Source: Treponema putidum
Lineage (GTDB): Bacteria > Spirochaetota > Spirochaetia > Treponematales > Treponemataceae
Reading direction: 5' to 3'
DNA: 64,000 nt
NCBI RefSeq assembly: GCF_000755145.1
Contig: NZ_CP009228.1
Location: forward strand, 372,001-436,000
Shown here one piece after another: positions 33,430 to 42,032 of this stretch. The notes beneath the pieces are model-generated. The model saw only the letters and a program-made list of their open reading frames with translations. It made no database searches and had not been told where the DNA came from. A program made the position numbers and the translations under genes. How positions within the stretch are numbered: the stretch's first letter is position 1; every line of letters starts with the position of its first letter.

Positions 33430-35177
33430 ATTCTTACCTCTCCTTTTTGCCATGATGCGGAGGCATTATGGGCATCTGTCATGCGGTAATACAGCCCGTG
33501 CGCTTTGATAAGTTCTGCATGGGTGCCCTGCTCTTTAAGCTCTCCGTTGTCGATGACAAAAATACGGTCTGCTTCGCGGACGGTTTCCAGCCGGTGAGCA
33601 ATAACCAGCGTGGTCTTTCCGCGGCATAATTCACTCAAGGCTTTCTGTATTGCCTGCTCGTTATCGGCATCGATACTTGCGGTTGCTTCATCTAAGATGA
33701 TAAGCGGCGCGTCTTTGAGGATGCTGCGGGCAATGGAGATACGCTGCGCCTCACCGCCTGAAAGAGACGCCCCGCCTTCGCCGATAACGGTGTCGAAGCC
33801 GTACGGAAGGCGCATGATAAAGTCATAACACTGCGCTTTTTTTGCCGCTTCGATAATAGCGTCCCTGTCCGCATGGGGCATGCCCATCGCGATGTTGTTT
33901 GCAATAGTGTCCTCAAACAGATAGACCCGCTGGAACACCATGCTGATGTGATCCATCAACACCGTCAGCGGAAGCGTTTTGATGTTTTTTCCCCGCAAAA
34001 GGATTTCGCCCTTGGACACATCCCAAAAGCGGGCAAGTATATTCATAATCGTGCTTTTTCCGCCGCCGGACTGCCCGACAAAGGCTGCCATCTGCCCTTG
34101 TTTGATGCTGAATGACAGGTTGTGCAGCACTTCCTTATCCGCGTAGTCAAAGGACACGTTTTTGAACGTTATTTCCGCATCGGCTGCCGGCGGCAAAGTC
34201 TCGGTTCCCGTATCCTCAAGTTCTTTTTCTTTAAAGACTTCGTTCACACGCTCCAGCGCAGCCTTCATGATTGCGAGAATTCCGGTCTTTTGATAAAGCT
34301 GTCTAAGAGGCGCAAAAAGGCTGAAAGCAAAAAGCATTCCGCCGATAAATACGGTGCTTGATACGGCGCCCTGCTGAAACAGCCAAATATTTAAGGCAAG
34401 CATTGCGGTCATGCCGATGCTGTAAATGATCAGCATCGTCCGCTCCTTGGGGGAATATTCTTCTTCAAAAGAGAGGCTCGCTTCTTTCATACGTGCAAAA
34501 CTGCCCCTGATATCTTCCGCACCTTCTCCGGTGAGGTTATAGCTTTTAATAACGCCGAGCCCTTCCGTGTATTCCAAAACGGAACCCGTCAATGCTTCTA
34601 TGCTTTTTTGACGCAACTGGGAGTTACGGACGGAAAGCTTAATCATCGGCTGAGCGAACAGGATTGCCGTAAGCTCCGTTACAAGAGCGACGGCTCCGAA
34701 CAGCGGATGCAGCGCAAAGAGAAATCCCGTCAAAATGATCTGCGCCGCGATACTGCCGGTAACCTCCGAAACAGCCGACATTGCCTGTTCTTCGATAAAG
34801 ACCATATCCGCCGACAGCACGGAACTTATTTTTCCGATATTCCCCGCAGTAAAGTACCCCATCGGTAACCGGCGCAGGTGCCGCCCAAGCTCAAGCCGCT
34901 TTTCCGCAAAGACCTTATATCCCGCTCCCGCTTGCAAACGGTCTGCGATGTTTTGGCAGACTGCCTGAACTGCGAGCAAAAGCAGCATAACCGCTGCAGC
35001 GTAGATTACCGTTTTAATTTCGGCGTATCCCTTGATGAGCATGTCGATAAGTTTTACGGCGACCATCAGCGGGGCATTCGCCGCAACCGCTTTTAGAAAA
35101 GTAAACAAATATGCCAAACGGATTTTCCGGGCGTACTTTCCGGTAAATAAAAGTAACTGATGAACCATTGCAATCAT
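33426..35177 (-). CDS. Exporter-fold ABC transporter (permease-ATPase fusion)
   Basis: A 583-residue half-transporter: six transmembrane helices in residues 1-310, then a nucleotide-binding domain with Walker A GQSGGGKST, signature LSGGEAQRISIARSIL and Walker B LIILDEATASID. It overlaps the upstream fusion gene by 4 bases and probably heterodimerises with the C-terminal half of that protein. Pairs of this kind together with ECF-type ATPases occur in siderophore or heme import loci (YbtP/YbtQ-like), so import is possible despite the exporter fold. Clearly GC-richer than the flanking genes. Confidence 0.9.
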   Translation of the reverse strand: MIAMVHQLLLFTGKYARKIRLAYLFTFLKAVAANAPLMVAVKLIDMLIKGYAEIKTVIYAAAVMLLLLAVQAVCQNIADRLQAGAGYKVFAEKRLELGRHLRRLPMGYFTAGNIGKISSVLSADMVFIEEQAMSAVSEVTGSIAAQIILTGFLFALHPLFGAVALVTELTAILFAQPMIKLSVRNSQLRQKSIEALTGSVLEYTEGLGVIKSYNLTGEGAEDIRGSFARMKEASLSFEEEYSPKERTMLIIYSIGMTAMLALNIWLFQQGAVSSTVFIGGMLFAFSLFAPLRQLYQKTGILAIMKAALERVNEVFKEKELEDTGTETLPPAADAEITFKNVSFDYADKEVLHNLSFSIKQGQMAAFVGQSGGGKSTIMNILARFWDVSKGEILLRGKNIKTLPLTVLMDHISMVFQRVYLFEDTIANNIAMGMPHADRDAIIEAAKKAQCYDFIMRLPYGFDTVIGEGGASLSGGEAQRISIARSILKDAPLIILDEATASIDADNEQAIQKALSELCRGKTTLVIAHRLETVREADRIFVIDNGELKEQGTHAELIKAHGLYYRMTDAHNASASWQKGEVRI

Positions 35178-38100
35178 AGAGAGTTTCCTTCCTTTGTCCG
35201 TACCGTCCAGTCTGCGGTTTCTTCCGAGATGCGCCAGAGGTTTTGGTATTCAGGGCAGGTTTCAATAAGCTCCTCATGGCGGCCGGAAGCGGCAATGCGT
35301 CCGTCGTTAAGCACGATAATGTTATCAGCATTCATAATGGACTGCATTTTATGAGCGATAACGATAAGGGTTTTATCCCGCACGATTTCGCGTATAGCCT
35401 GATTCATCTTTTGTTCGTTTTCTGGATCGATAAAGGCGGTCGCCTCATCTAAAATGACAACCGGTGCATCTTTGAGTATTGCCCGTGCAAAGGAAATCCG
35501 CTGCCGCTGTCCGCCTGAAAGCTTACCGCCCGCTTCACCCGCGAGCGTTGCGTAGCCGTCCGGCAGTTCACGGATAAAGTCATCCGCTTGGGCTTTTTTT
35601 GCGGCGGCAATAACCTCCTCATCGGTGGCATCCTTTTTCCCGATGCGGATATTGTCGGCAATGCTCTTGTTAAAAAGGAACACGTCTTGAGAAACGTAGG
35701 CAATCTGTTCGTTGAGCGCTTCCAAACTCATCTCCCTGATATTCTGCCCGCCGATGAGCACCTCGCCGCCCGAAACATCGTAATAATGCACCAAGAGCTT
35801 TGCCGCCGTGCTTTTCCCACTGCCGCTCGCTCCGACTAAGGCAGTCATCTTCCGCTCTTGCGCCGTAAAGGAAACATCTTTCAGCACTTCCAAATCCTTG
35901 TATGCAAACCGGACATTGCGGAATTCGATACCGTGTCCCGTGCCGGAAAACGGCGCAGTTCCCGTTTTCAGTTCGGGGTAGTCAAAGGTTTTTTCCAAAG
36001 CCTGAATTTTATAACTTGCTTGCGGTATGGCGCCGATAAAACTCATACAGCGGAGGAGGAGCGGTGCAATCCCGAAAGAAAGGCAGATTGCCAGAATGTA
36101 GCGGGCAAGGCTCAACTGACCGAGTAAGATAAGCAGAGTGCCGAAGGGCAAACTGTATAATAAGATATTTGAAAACAAGCTGCCGTATAATGCCATCCAC
36201 GGAAATGACACCTTGTACCACGACAGTGCAAAATCGCGGTACGAAGTAACGGAAGAAGCGAACCGCTCGCCGAATTCATCCTGCCGGTTAAACACACGAA
36301 CAACTTCCATACCGTTTACATATTCGATAATGGTATTGTTCAGCCGTTTTGCAGCGGCAAAGTAACTGCCCATCTGCTCAATCCCGACCCGGTACATCTG
36401 CCCCGAAACGCTGATGCCCAGCGCAATGACAACACAGGTCAGCAGAGCAAGCTGCCAGTCGATGACAAGGAGAACCGCAAGTGCAAACATGGCAATGATT
36501 AGGTTTGCAATCCCTTCGGGGATCATATGCGCCAAAAGAAGTTCTATCGATTCAATATCATCGGTGAACAGCTTTTTGATTGCCCCGCTGCCCATCTCCC
36601 TAACTTTGCCGAGCGGCTTGCGCTCCAAGTTCTCCTGCAAAAAGCGGCGTATGTTTTCCAGCGTGTTGTATGCTGCGCGGTGTGAAAGCTGAAAGCCGTA
36701 CATGTAAAAAACCGCATACACAATTTGCGCAAGCAAAATACTTGCAAGCATTTTTCCGCTTCCGGCTAACGTCGGAACCGAACCGTTTAAGACCTGCTCA
36801 AGGATGTTATATACTAAAAGATACGGAACAATGCTCGCCGCTGCTCCGATTGTCATGCAGAGCGCCGCCTTGTATATTGTGCGGCGATGTGCTCCGGCGT
36901 AATGTAAAATCTTAGAAATAGAACTTTGCTTGTCCCGCTTTCGGCTCGTATTTTCATCGCTTGCCTGCAAGAAATATACCGAAACACGCTCAATGCCTGC
37001 CTTATTCAAAGGGTAGAAGGCCAAGACCCTGCCGTTTTCGATATGGAGGATGTGCGTGCAGCAGCTCATAATCAATTCGGGATCGTGTGTAATAACGAGC
37101 GAAAGGGCGGCGCTTGTCTGCAGCTCGCGTAACAGAAAGCCGAAGCGTTCCATGCCGCGGCGGTCGAGTCCGCTGGTAGGTTCATCAAAGATAAGCACGT
37201 CTTTTTTTGCGCAGAGAGCGGAAGCGATCGCCGTCCGCTGTTTTTGCCCGCCCGACAAGGAGGCAGGATGCCTGTCTTTCAGTTCGAGGATGCCGAGCCG
37301 CTCCAATACCGATTCGGCATCCGCTGCGGAAGCGCCGGTGTTCATCATCACTTCTTCCAGCACGCTGTCGGCAAAAAGCTGGCGGTTGACATCCTGCATC
37401 ACCATAAAACTGCGCGTGCTGCGCTCCTCTGCCGTCATATATGCGCCGCCGACTGCAATGCTTCCGTTTGAAGGAATCAGTCCTGCGAGCGCCTGCGCGA
37501 AGGTACTTTTGCCCGAACCGTTGTCTCCGATAAGAGCCACAATCGAATGTTCGGGGAGGGCGAGCCTCTCTATGTCGAGCACTCGGGTAGAGCCGTAGCC
37601 GCAGGTTAAATCGAGAGCTTCAAGAGCGGGCTTTGAGCCGGGCTGTGATACGGACGGGTTACTGTTTTTTGCAAGTCCTTCTTCCGCTGCGTCCTCACCC
37701 TGCGGCGTATTGTTTTTTTGTACAAGCGAAGAGAGGGTCTTCATATCGGTGAGCCGCAAGCCGAGTGCGGTTAAATCGGATTCGCTGAGGGCTTTCATTT
37801 CATCCCGTGAAAAAATACGCTCAATCTTTCCGCCTCGCATATAGATAAAGCGGTCAGCCAGATCCATCAGGTAATAGAGCCGGTGCTCCGCAATCACAAC
37901 GGTCTTTCCCTCCGCTTTTATTTTTATCAACATCCGGTGCAGCCGCTGAATTGCCCTCTTATCCAAATTGGAGGACGGCTCATCCAGCACGAACACTCCG
38001 GGATCGGCGGTGTAGCAGGAGGCGCATGCAATTTGCTGCTTTTCTCCTCCGGACAGCTCAAAAATATCCCGATCCATCAAATTGTCAAGCTGCAAATCGC

Positions 38101-38485
38101 TCTTTGTTTTTTCGAGGCGTTGTTTAATCTGCTCCCGCGGGAGCCCGAGATTTTCGCAGCCGAACACGAGTTCGCCGGTGGTGTCGAGGTTGAAGAATTG
38201 ACTTTTGGGATTTTGAAAGACGCTTCCGACTAAAGCGGCGGTGTCGGATAATCCTTCCGTATTGATGCATCTGTCACCTATCATCACGGAACCGCTCATA
38301 TCGCCTTCATAAAAATGAGGGGCAAGCCCGTTTATCAGCCGTGTAAGGGTGGTTTTGCCGCAGCCCGATTCTCCGCATAATACGATGAATTCGCCGTCCT
38401 TTATGGTAAGGTCTATTCCGTATACGCCGTCTCCGGTACCGTGTTCTCCGCTGTAGGAAAAAGAAACGTTTTGTAATGTAATCAT
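35174..38485 (-). CDS. Fusion of a double ECF-type ATPase with an exporter-fold ABC half-transporter
   Basis: A single 1103-residue chain with three ABC ATPase domains. Residues ~1-240: first ECF-like ATPase (GESGCGKTT, ELSGGEKQQIACA, VFVLDEPSSNLD). About 295-500: second ECF-like ATPase (GDNGSGKST, LSGGQKQRTAIASAL, LIFDEPTSGLD). About 530-830: six-helix permease. About 850-1090: third ATPase (GASGSGKST, LSGGQRQRISFARAIL, VVILDEATAFID). The start at 38485 (MITLQNVSFSY) follows the normal ECF ATPase N-terminus; an in-frame extension to 38530 is unsupported. In related loci the two halves are usually separate genes beside T and S membrane subunits; none are found here. GC-rich, probably acquired. 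Confidence 0.9.
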   Translation of the reverse strand: MITLQNVSFSYSGEHGTGDGVYGIDLTIKDGEFIVLCGESGCGKTTLTRLINGLAPHFYEGDMSGSVMIGDRCINTEGLSDTAALVGSVFQNPKSQFFNLDTTGELVFGCENLGLPREQIKQRLEKTKSDLQLDNLMDRDIFELSGGEKQQIACASCYTADPGVFVLDEPSSNLDKRAIQRLHRMLIKIKAEGKTVVIAEHRLYYLMDLADRFIYMRGGKIERIFSRDEMKALSESDLTALGLRLTDMKTLSSLVQKNNTPQGEDAAEEGLAKNSNPSVSQPGSKPALEALDLTCGYGSTRVLDIERLALPEHSIVALIGDNGSGKSTFAQALAGLIPSNGSIAVGGAYMTAEERSTRSFMVMQDVNRQLFADSVLEEVMMNTGASAADAESVLERLGILELKDRHPASLSGGQKQRTAIASALCAKKDVLIFDEPTSGLDRRGMERFGFLLRELQTSAALSLVITHDPELIMSCCTHILHIENGRVLAFYPLNKAGIERVSVYFLQASDENTSRKRDKQSSISKILHYAGAHRRTIYKAALCMTIGAAASIVPYLLVYNILEQVLNGSVPTLAGSGKMLASILLAQIVYAVFYMYGFQLSHRAAYNTLENIRRFLQENLERKPLGKVREMGSGAIKKLFTDDIESIELLLAHMIPEGIANLIIAMFALAVLLVIDWQLALLTCVVIALGISVSGQMYRVGIEQMGSYFAAAKRLNNTIIEYVNGMEVVRVFNRQDEFGERFASSVTSYRDFALSWYKVSFPWMALYGSLFSNILLYSLPFGTLLILLGQLSLARYILAICLSFGIAPLLLRCMSFIGAIPQASYKIQALEKTFDYPELKTGTAPFSGTGHGIEFRNVRFAYKDLEVLKDVSFTAQERKMTALVGASGSGKSTAAKLLVHYYDVSGGEVLIGGQNIREMSLEALNEQIAYVSQDVFLFNKSIADNIRIGKKDATDEEVIAAAKKAQADDFIRELPDGYATLAGEAGGKLSGGQRQRISFARAILKDAPVVILDEATAFIDPENEQKMNQAIREIVRDKTLIVIAHKMQSIMNADNIIVLNDGRIAASGRHEELIETCPEYQNLWRISEETADWTVRTKEGNSL

Positions 38486-38693
38486 TATTATTCCTCTATC
38501 TTGAGAATTGATATGAGTCAAAACACTCATTAGGCAGCGCGATTCTTTTTGTTAGCATACTGCCGGCATGATCTATAAAATTTTGATAGCTATCGGTCAC
38601 AAAAAATATCCTCAGGCTAACATTATTGCAAAAATACAGTCGAAAGTCAAGTAAGGGGAAACCATCTTGAAAAAAATAGAAAAAAATAATACC

Positions 38694-38722
38694 TTGACAC
38701 ATTTTTAATAAAAGTATAAACT
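38694..38722 (+). promoter_or_regulatory. Promoter driving the cobalamin riboswitch
   Basis: TTGACA (38694-38699) and TAAACT (38717-38722), 17 bases apart, 22 bases before the aptamer. The -35 is embedded in the same 20-base segment as the sngA promoter. Confidence 0.55.
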
Positions 38723-38743
38723 CTCATCTAAATAGCGATTTCG

Positions 38744-38914
38744 GTCTTGGTGCTGCTTTTAATCAAGCAGTGAAAAGGGAATCAGGTGAAAATCCTGAGC
38801 AGTCCGGCTGACGTAAGTGAGAGAGTTGTTTTTCAAAATACCACTGGGATTTTTTAATTTCCGGGAAGGCGAAAATCAATGATGACCTCCGAGCCGTAAG
38901 ACCTGCCAATGACT
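38744..38914 (+). promoter_or_regulatory. Adenosylcobalamin riboswitch
   Basis: The conserved AdoCbl aptamer elements occur in order: GGTGCTGC, AAAAGGGAA, an AGGTGAAAATCCT stem, GCAGTCC, CCACTGGGA, CCGGGAAGGC, and the B12 box GAGCCGTAAGACCTGCCA (38891-38908). P1 closes between 38745-38751 and 38906-38913. Ligand-bound riboswitches of this class usually repress the downstream gene. It faces the + strand, so the next gene in its path is a 21-codon ORF and then gdhA, not the divergent ABC operon. Confidence 0.93.
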
Positions 38915-38925
38915 ATGAGGGAAAA

Positions 38926-38991
38926 ATGCAAATTTTGCCCGTACCGCACTCTGCTTGGACTCATGAGCTGCAGCAAAATTTATCGTGTTAG
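38926..38991 (+). CDS. Possible 21-aa leader peptide after the riboswitch
   Basis: ATG at 38926 follows GAGGG (38917-38921) and opens a 21-codon frame (MQILPVPHSAWTHELQQNLS plus Cys) ending TAG. The frame spans a 9-bp inverted repeat (AAATTTTGC at 38930-38938, GCAAAATTT at 38973-38981) that is the likely expression platform. Translation is unproven; it may only be part of that structure. Confidence 0.3.
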   Translation: MQILPVPHSAWTHELQQNLSC

Positions 38992-39174
38992 ATTGCTATA
39001 CCTCAAACTTGCTCCTAGGCTGTTATGAAATTTTGTCAAGTTTTTTTATCATAGCCTAATTACATGTAACGATACCTTAATGATGTTTATTTTGAGGTAA
39101 GCTGAATCGGGTTCTCTTTTCATACCGGCCGAAGTCGTTTTTTGTTTAATCTTCCGATTTTTTTCCTAAATAAC
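38992..39174 (+). other. Untranslated region between riboswitch and gdhA promoter
   Basis: No ORF is supported. A hairpin TAGGCT/AGCCTA (39016-39021 and 39053-39058) with inner ATGA/TCAT is present; the T-run lies in its loop, so it is not a classical terminator on this strand. Confidence 0.5.
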
Positions 39175-39203
39175 TTTAAATACCGTGTATTTTAGTGTAT
39201 AAT
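39175..39203 (+). promoter_or_regulatory. Proximal promoter of gdhA
   Basis: TTTAAA (39175-39180) and a perfect TATAAT (39198-39203) with 17-base spacing, 31 bases before the ATG. It would allow gdhA expression independently of the riboswitch. Confidence 0.6.
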
Positions 39204-39234
39204 TCCTTTAAACTATTTTATAAAAGGAAAAATT

Positions 39235-40476
39235 ATGGAAGGCACCTATGTAAAGCTTTTAAAAACAATAACGGAGGCAGCAAAAGCAGCCAATCTCAAC
39301 GAAGATGATTATATCACCTTACTAAGTCCCGAAAGAGAAATGCATGTTTCTATTCCGGTAAAAATGGATAATGGGAATGTCAAAGTGTTCCAAGGTTTTA
39401 GAGTTCAACACTCTACACTCAGAGGTCCTGCAAAAGGAGGCATAAGATTCCATCAAGATGTCAATATCGATGAAGTCCGCTCCCTTGCAGCATGGATGAC
39501 CTTTAAGTGTGCAGTTGCCGACATTCCATACGGGGGCGGAAAAGGAGGCATCTGTGTAGACCCTTCAAAACTTTCAGAATCAGAGCTTGAAAAACTTACA
39601 CGAACTTATACAAAACGTATTTCGTCCTTTATTGGGCCCCGAATTGATATCCCTGCCCCGGATGTAGGAACTAACGCAAAAGTCATGTCTTGGATAGCTG
39701 ACACCTACAGCACCTATGCAGGCGAATATTGCCCTGCCGTAGTTACGGGTAAGCCGATTTCAATCGGCGGGTCTTTAGGACGTGTTGAAGCCACAGGCCG
39801 AGGGGTTCTTTTTACGTGCAAAGAGCTTTTAAAAAAACTTAACAAAAATCTTAAAGGGCAAAGCACAGTTATTCAAGGTTTGGGAAATGTCGGAAGTGTT
39901 GCGGCAGATCTTTTTTCAAAGGAAGGAGCCAAGGTTATCGCTGTAAGCAGTTCAAGCGGAGCTATATATAACGAAAAAGGCTTAAACATTCAACTTGTAA
40001 TGGAACATATTAAGAAAGGTCAAAAACTTAATTCTTTTGAAGGCGACTTTAAAAGAATATCCAATGAAGAGCTTTTAGAGCTTAAAACAGATATTTTAAT
40101 ACCGGCAGCCCTCGAAAATCAAATTACCGAAAAAAACGCCCGCAATATTAAGGCTTCCATAATAATTGAAGCAGCAAACGGCCCCGTAACTCCCGAAGCT
40201 GATGAAATTCTCAAAAAAAAGAATATAATCTGTGTGCCGGATATCCTCGCCAACTCAGGAGGAGTCATTGTTTCTTATTTTGAATGGGTACAAAATCTAC
40301 AAGGATTTTACTGGAATGAAGAAGAAGTAAACGGCAGGCTGCATACAAAAACGGTTGAAGCTTTTAAACGGGTATGGGATGAAAAAGAAAATTATAACGT
40401 TACCATGAGAAAGGCAGCCTACATAAAGGCCCTAAAGCAGCTTGTGGAAGCACAAAAAGCAAAAGGCATAAGCTAA
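39235..40476 (+). CDS. gdhA: Glutamate dehydrogenase
   Basis: Catalyses reversible oxidative deamination of glutamate to 2-oxoglutarate with NAD(P). The 413-residue protein is of the hexameric ~45-kDa class: RGPAKGGIRFHQDVNIDEVRSLA (about 60-82), the catalytic Lys in IPYGGGKGGI (about residue 105), APDVGTNAKVMSWIADTYS (about 142-160) and a Rossmann GLGNVGSVAADLF (about 223-235). AAAAGGAAAAATT precedes the ATG. It fits an amino-acid-fermenting anaerobe. It has its own promoter but also lies downstream of an AdoCbl riboswitch. Confidence 0.95.
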   Translation: MEGTYVKLLKTITEAAKAANLNEDDYITLLSPEREMHVSIPVKMDNGNVKVFQGFRVQHSTLRGPAKGGIRFHQDVNIDEVRSLAAWMTFKCAVADIPYGGGKGGICVDPSKLSESELEKLTRTYTKRISSFIGPRIDIPAPDVGTNAKVMSWIADTYSTYAGEYCPAVVTGKPISIGGSLGRVEATGRGVLFTCKELLKKLNKNLKGQSTVIQGLGNVGSVAADLFSKEGAKVIAVSSSSGAIYNEKGLNIQLVMEHIKKGQKLNSFEGDFKRISNEELLELKTDILIPAALENQITEKNARNIKASIIIEAANGPVTPEADEILKKKNIICVPDILANSGGVIVSYFEWVQNLQGFYWNEEEVNGRLHTKTVEAFKRVWDEKENYNVTMRKAAYIKALKQLVEAQKAKGIS

Positions 40477-40503
40477 AAAATTCCGTCTATTAAAGTTTAT
40501 CTA

Positions 40504-41925
40504 TCAACATTGAACACTTACCCGAAGGAATAGGCAGGGTCTTCTTTTTTCGTTTAAGATATTTATGGTAAAATAATAAAGTTTTTCACTTTCCATATGT
40601 ATCTCCCACCCTCTCTGACTCTTTGATGAAAGAATCGTTATAAGGTTTCTTTTAAGGCTCAAATTTTCGATGCCCATTACTTCAAGATTAGGCACCGTCC
40701 AATTTACCGTTTTACGCGGAAGACTTATCGAAAGACCGATAACGTTTTCTATCATTAAACTGATTGTAGAAAGCCCCACACTCAAAAGATATTGTTTACG
40801 GGGAAAGGCAGGTTTTCCTTTCCATTGAGCAGGGCCTTCTTTAACGGGTGAATAGGCCTCCCACAAAAAACCTTGTTTTTTTGAATTTCCTGCAGGAGAA
40901 AGAGTTTCAAGAACATAGTAAAGATGCCTTATAACACACTCTCTTGCTATCTCCCAGCGGTTATATTTTTCCAAACCCTTTACAACAACAAAGTTTAAAA
41001 TAGGGAAGACACTGCCGCAGGCACCGCTTCCGTTTTCGTCATATTCAGGCTCATCGGCTGCAAGGCTGGGAAAGGGATGATCCCCGCCGAAAGTTTTTGG
41101 GTTGGATAGGTGCTCTACCAAAAGAGCGGCCTTATCCTCATTGGGAATTTCGGCAAGCATCGGCCAGAACCCGGCAAGGGTCTTTTTCTTTATCTGATTG
41201 CCGTCGGCATCAAGATCATAGTAAAAACCGTCCTCTTCATTCCACATCATCGAATTGATTCTGGTTTTTATTGTAAAATACATTCTTTTGTATTGGAAGT
41301 CTATGTCTTTATCATTCAGTATATCGCCTAAGGCCGACATATAAAGGGCATTTATTGCAAGGGCCGAATTAAAATCAGTCAAAAAAACGGATTCTTTTCG
41401 AGGGGCATTGGGCATATTGACTGTTTCAAGAGGGCTTTTATATAAGCCGTTATAGGCCTTAAACATTTTGTCGATCCAGTCCATATATTTAATCAAGACG
41501 GGCATAATATCTTTTACACGCTTTTTGTTTCCGGTCTTGTGATAAATATTGTACTCTGCCCATGCAAATAGGGGCATACCTAAACCTTCGGGATTATCCC
41601 GTTTTAAAACAGGCTCTTTTGTGTCAAAATTATATCTATTGCGTATAGCACCGTTTTCTTCCTGCCTCTCATAAAAAAAGTCAAGGGCGGAATTAGGTGT
41701 ATAATTTTTATTGGAATAAACAAAGAAAAAAGATGAAAATATAGTTTCATATTGGTTTAAAAAATTACCGTCCGTTTCGGGATAAATAAAAAAGCCCTCG
41801 GTACCCTGTTTGCCGTCACCAGTTGAATGCCAAAAATCATGAACCAAAGCCCATGTTCTATCGTAAATGTCCACAAAGTCTTGATCGTAAAAATGAACAC
41901 GCGGAAAATCTCTTTTATTCACCAT
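40504..41925 (-). CDS. Six-hairpin glycosidase-like protein (trehalase/GH63-like)
   Basis: A 473-residue soluble protein with the (alpha/alpha)6-barrel pattern of MGH1/GH63/trehalase-like glycosidases: YPETDGNFLNQYETIFSSFFFVY (about 49-71), DNPEGLGMPLFAWAEYNIY (about 110-128), MMWNEEDGFYYDLDADG (about 227-243), GACGSVFPILNF and GFLWEAYSP near the C-terminal side. The WEAYSP stretch fits the general-base region. No signal peptide, so it acts in the cytoplasm. Substrate is not determinable from sequence; glucosides or glycan fragments are likely. Convergent with gdhA. Confidence 0.75.
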   Translation of the reverse strand: MVNKRDFPRVHFYDQDFVDIYDRTWALVHDFWHSTGDGKQGTEGFFIYPETDGNFLNQYETIFSSFFFVYSNKNYTPNSALDFFYERQEENGAIRNRYNFDTKEPVLKRDNPEGLGMPLFAWAEYNIYHKTGNKKRVKDIMPVLIKYMDWIDKMFKAYNGLYKSPLETVNMPNAPRKESVFLTDFNSALAINALYMSALGDILNDKDIDFQYKRMYFTIKTRINSMMWNEEDGFYYDLDADGNQIKKKTLAGFWPMLAEIPNEDKAALLVEHLSNPKTFGGDHPFPSLAADEPEYDENGSGACGSVFPILNFVVVKGLEKYNRWEIARECVIRHLYYVLETLSPAGNSKKQGFLWEAYSPVKEGPAQWKGKPAFPRKQYLLSVGLSTISLMIENVIGLSISLPRKTVNWTVPNLEVMGIENLSLKRNLITILSSKSQRGWEIHMESEKLYYFTINILNEKRRPCLFLRVSVQC

Positions 41926-42032
41926 AACTCCTTAATTTTTCTAAAACACGTCTTATATTATACCATATTTTTCTAAAAAATGGTAGTTTTTTAACAATAT
42001 TTATAAAAAAGTTTTAATTTAGTTTCAAGGTC

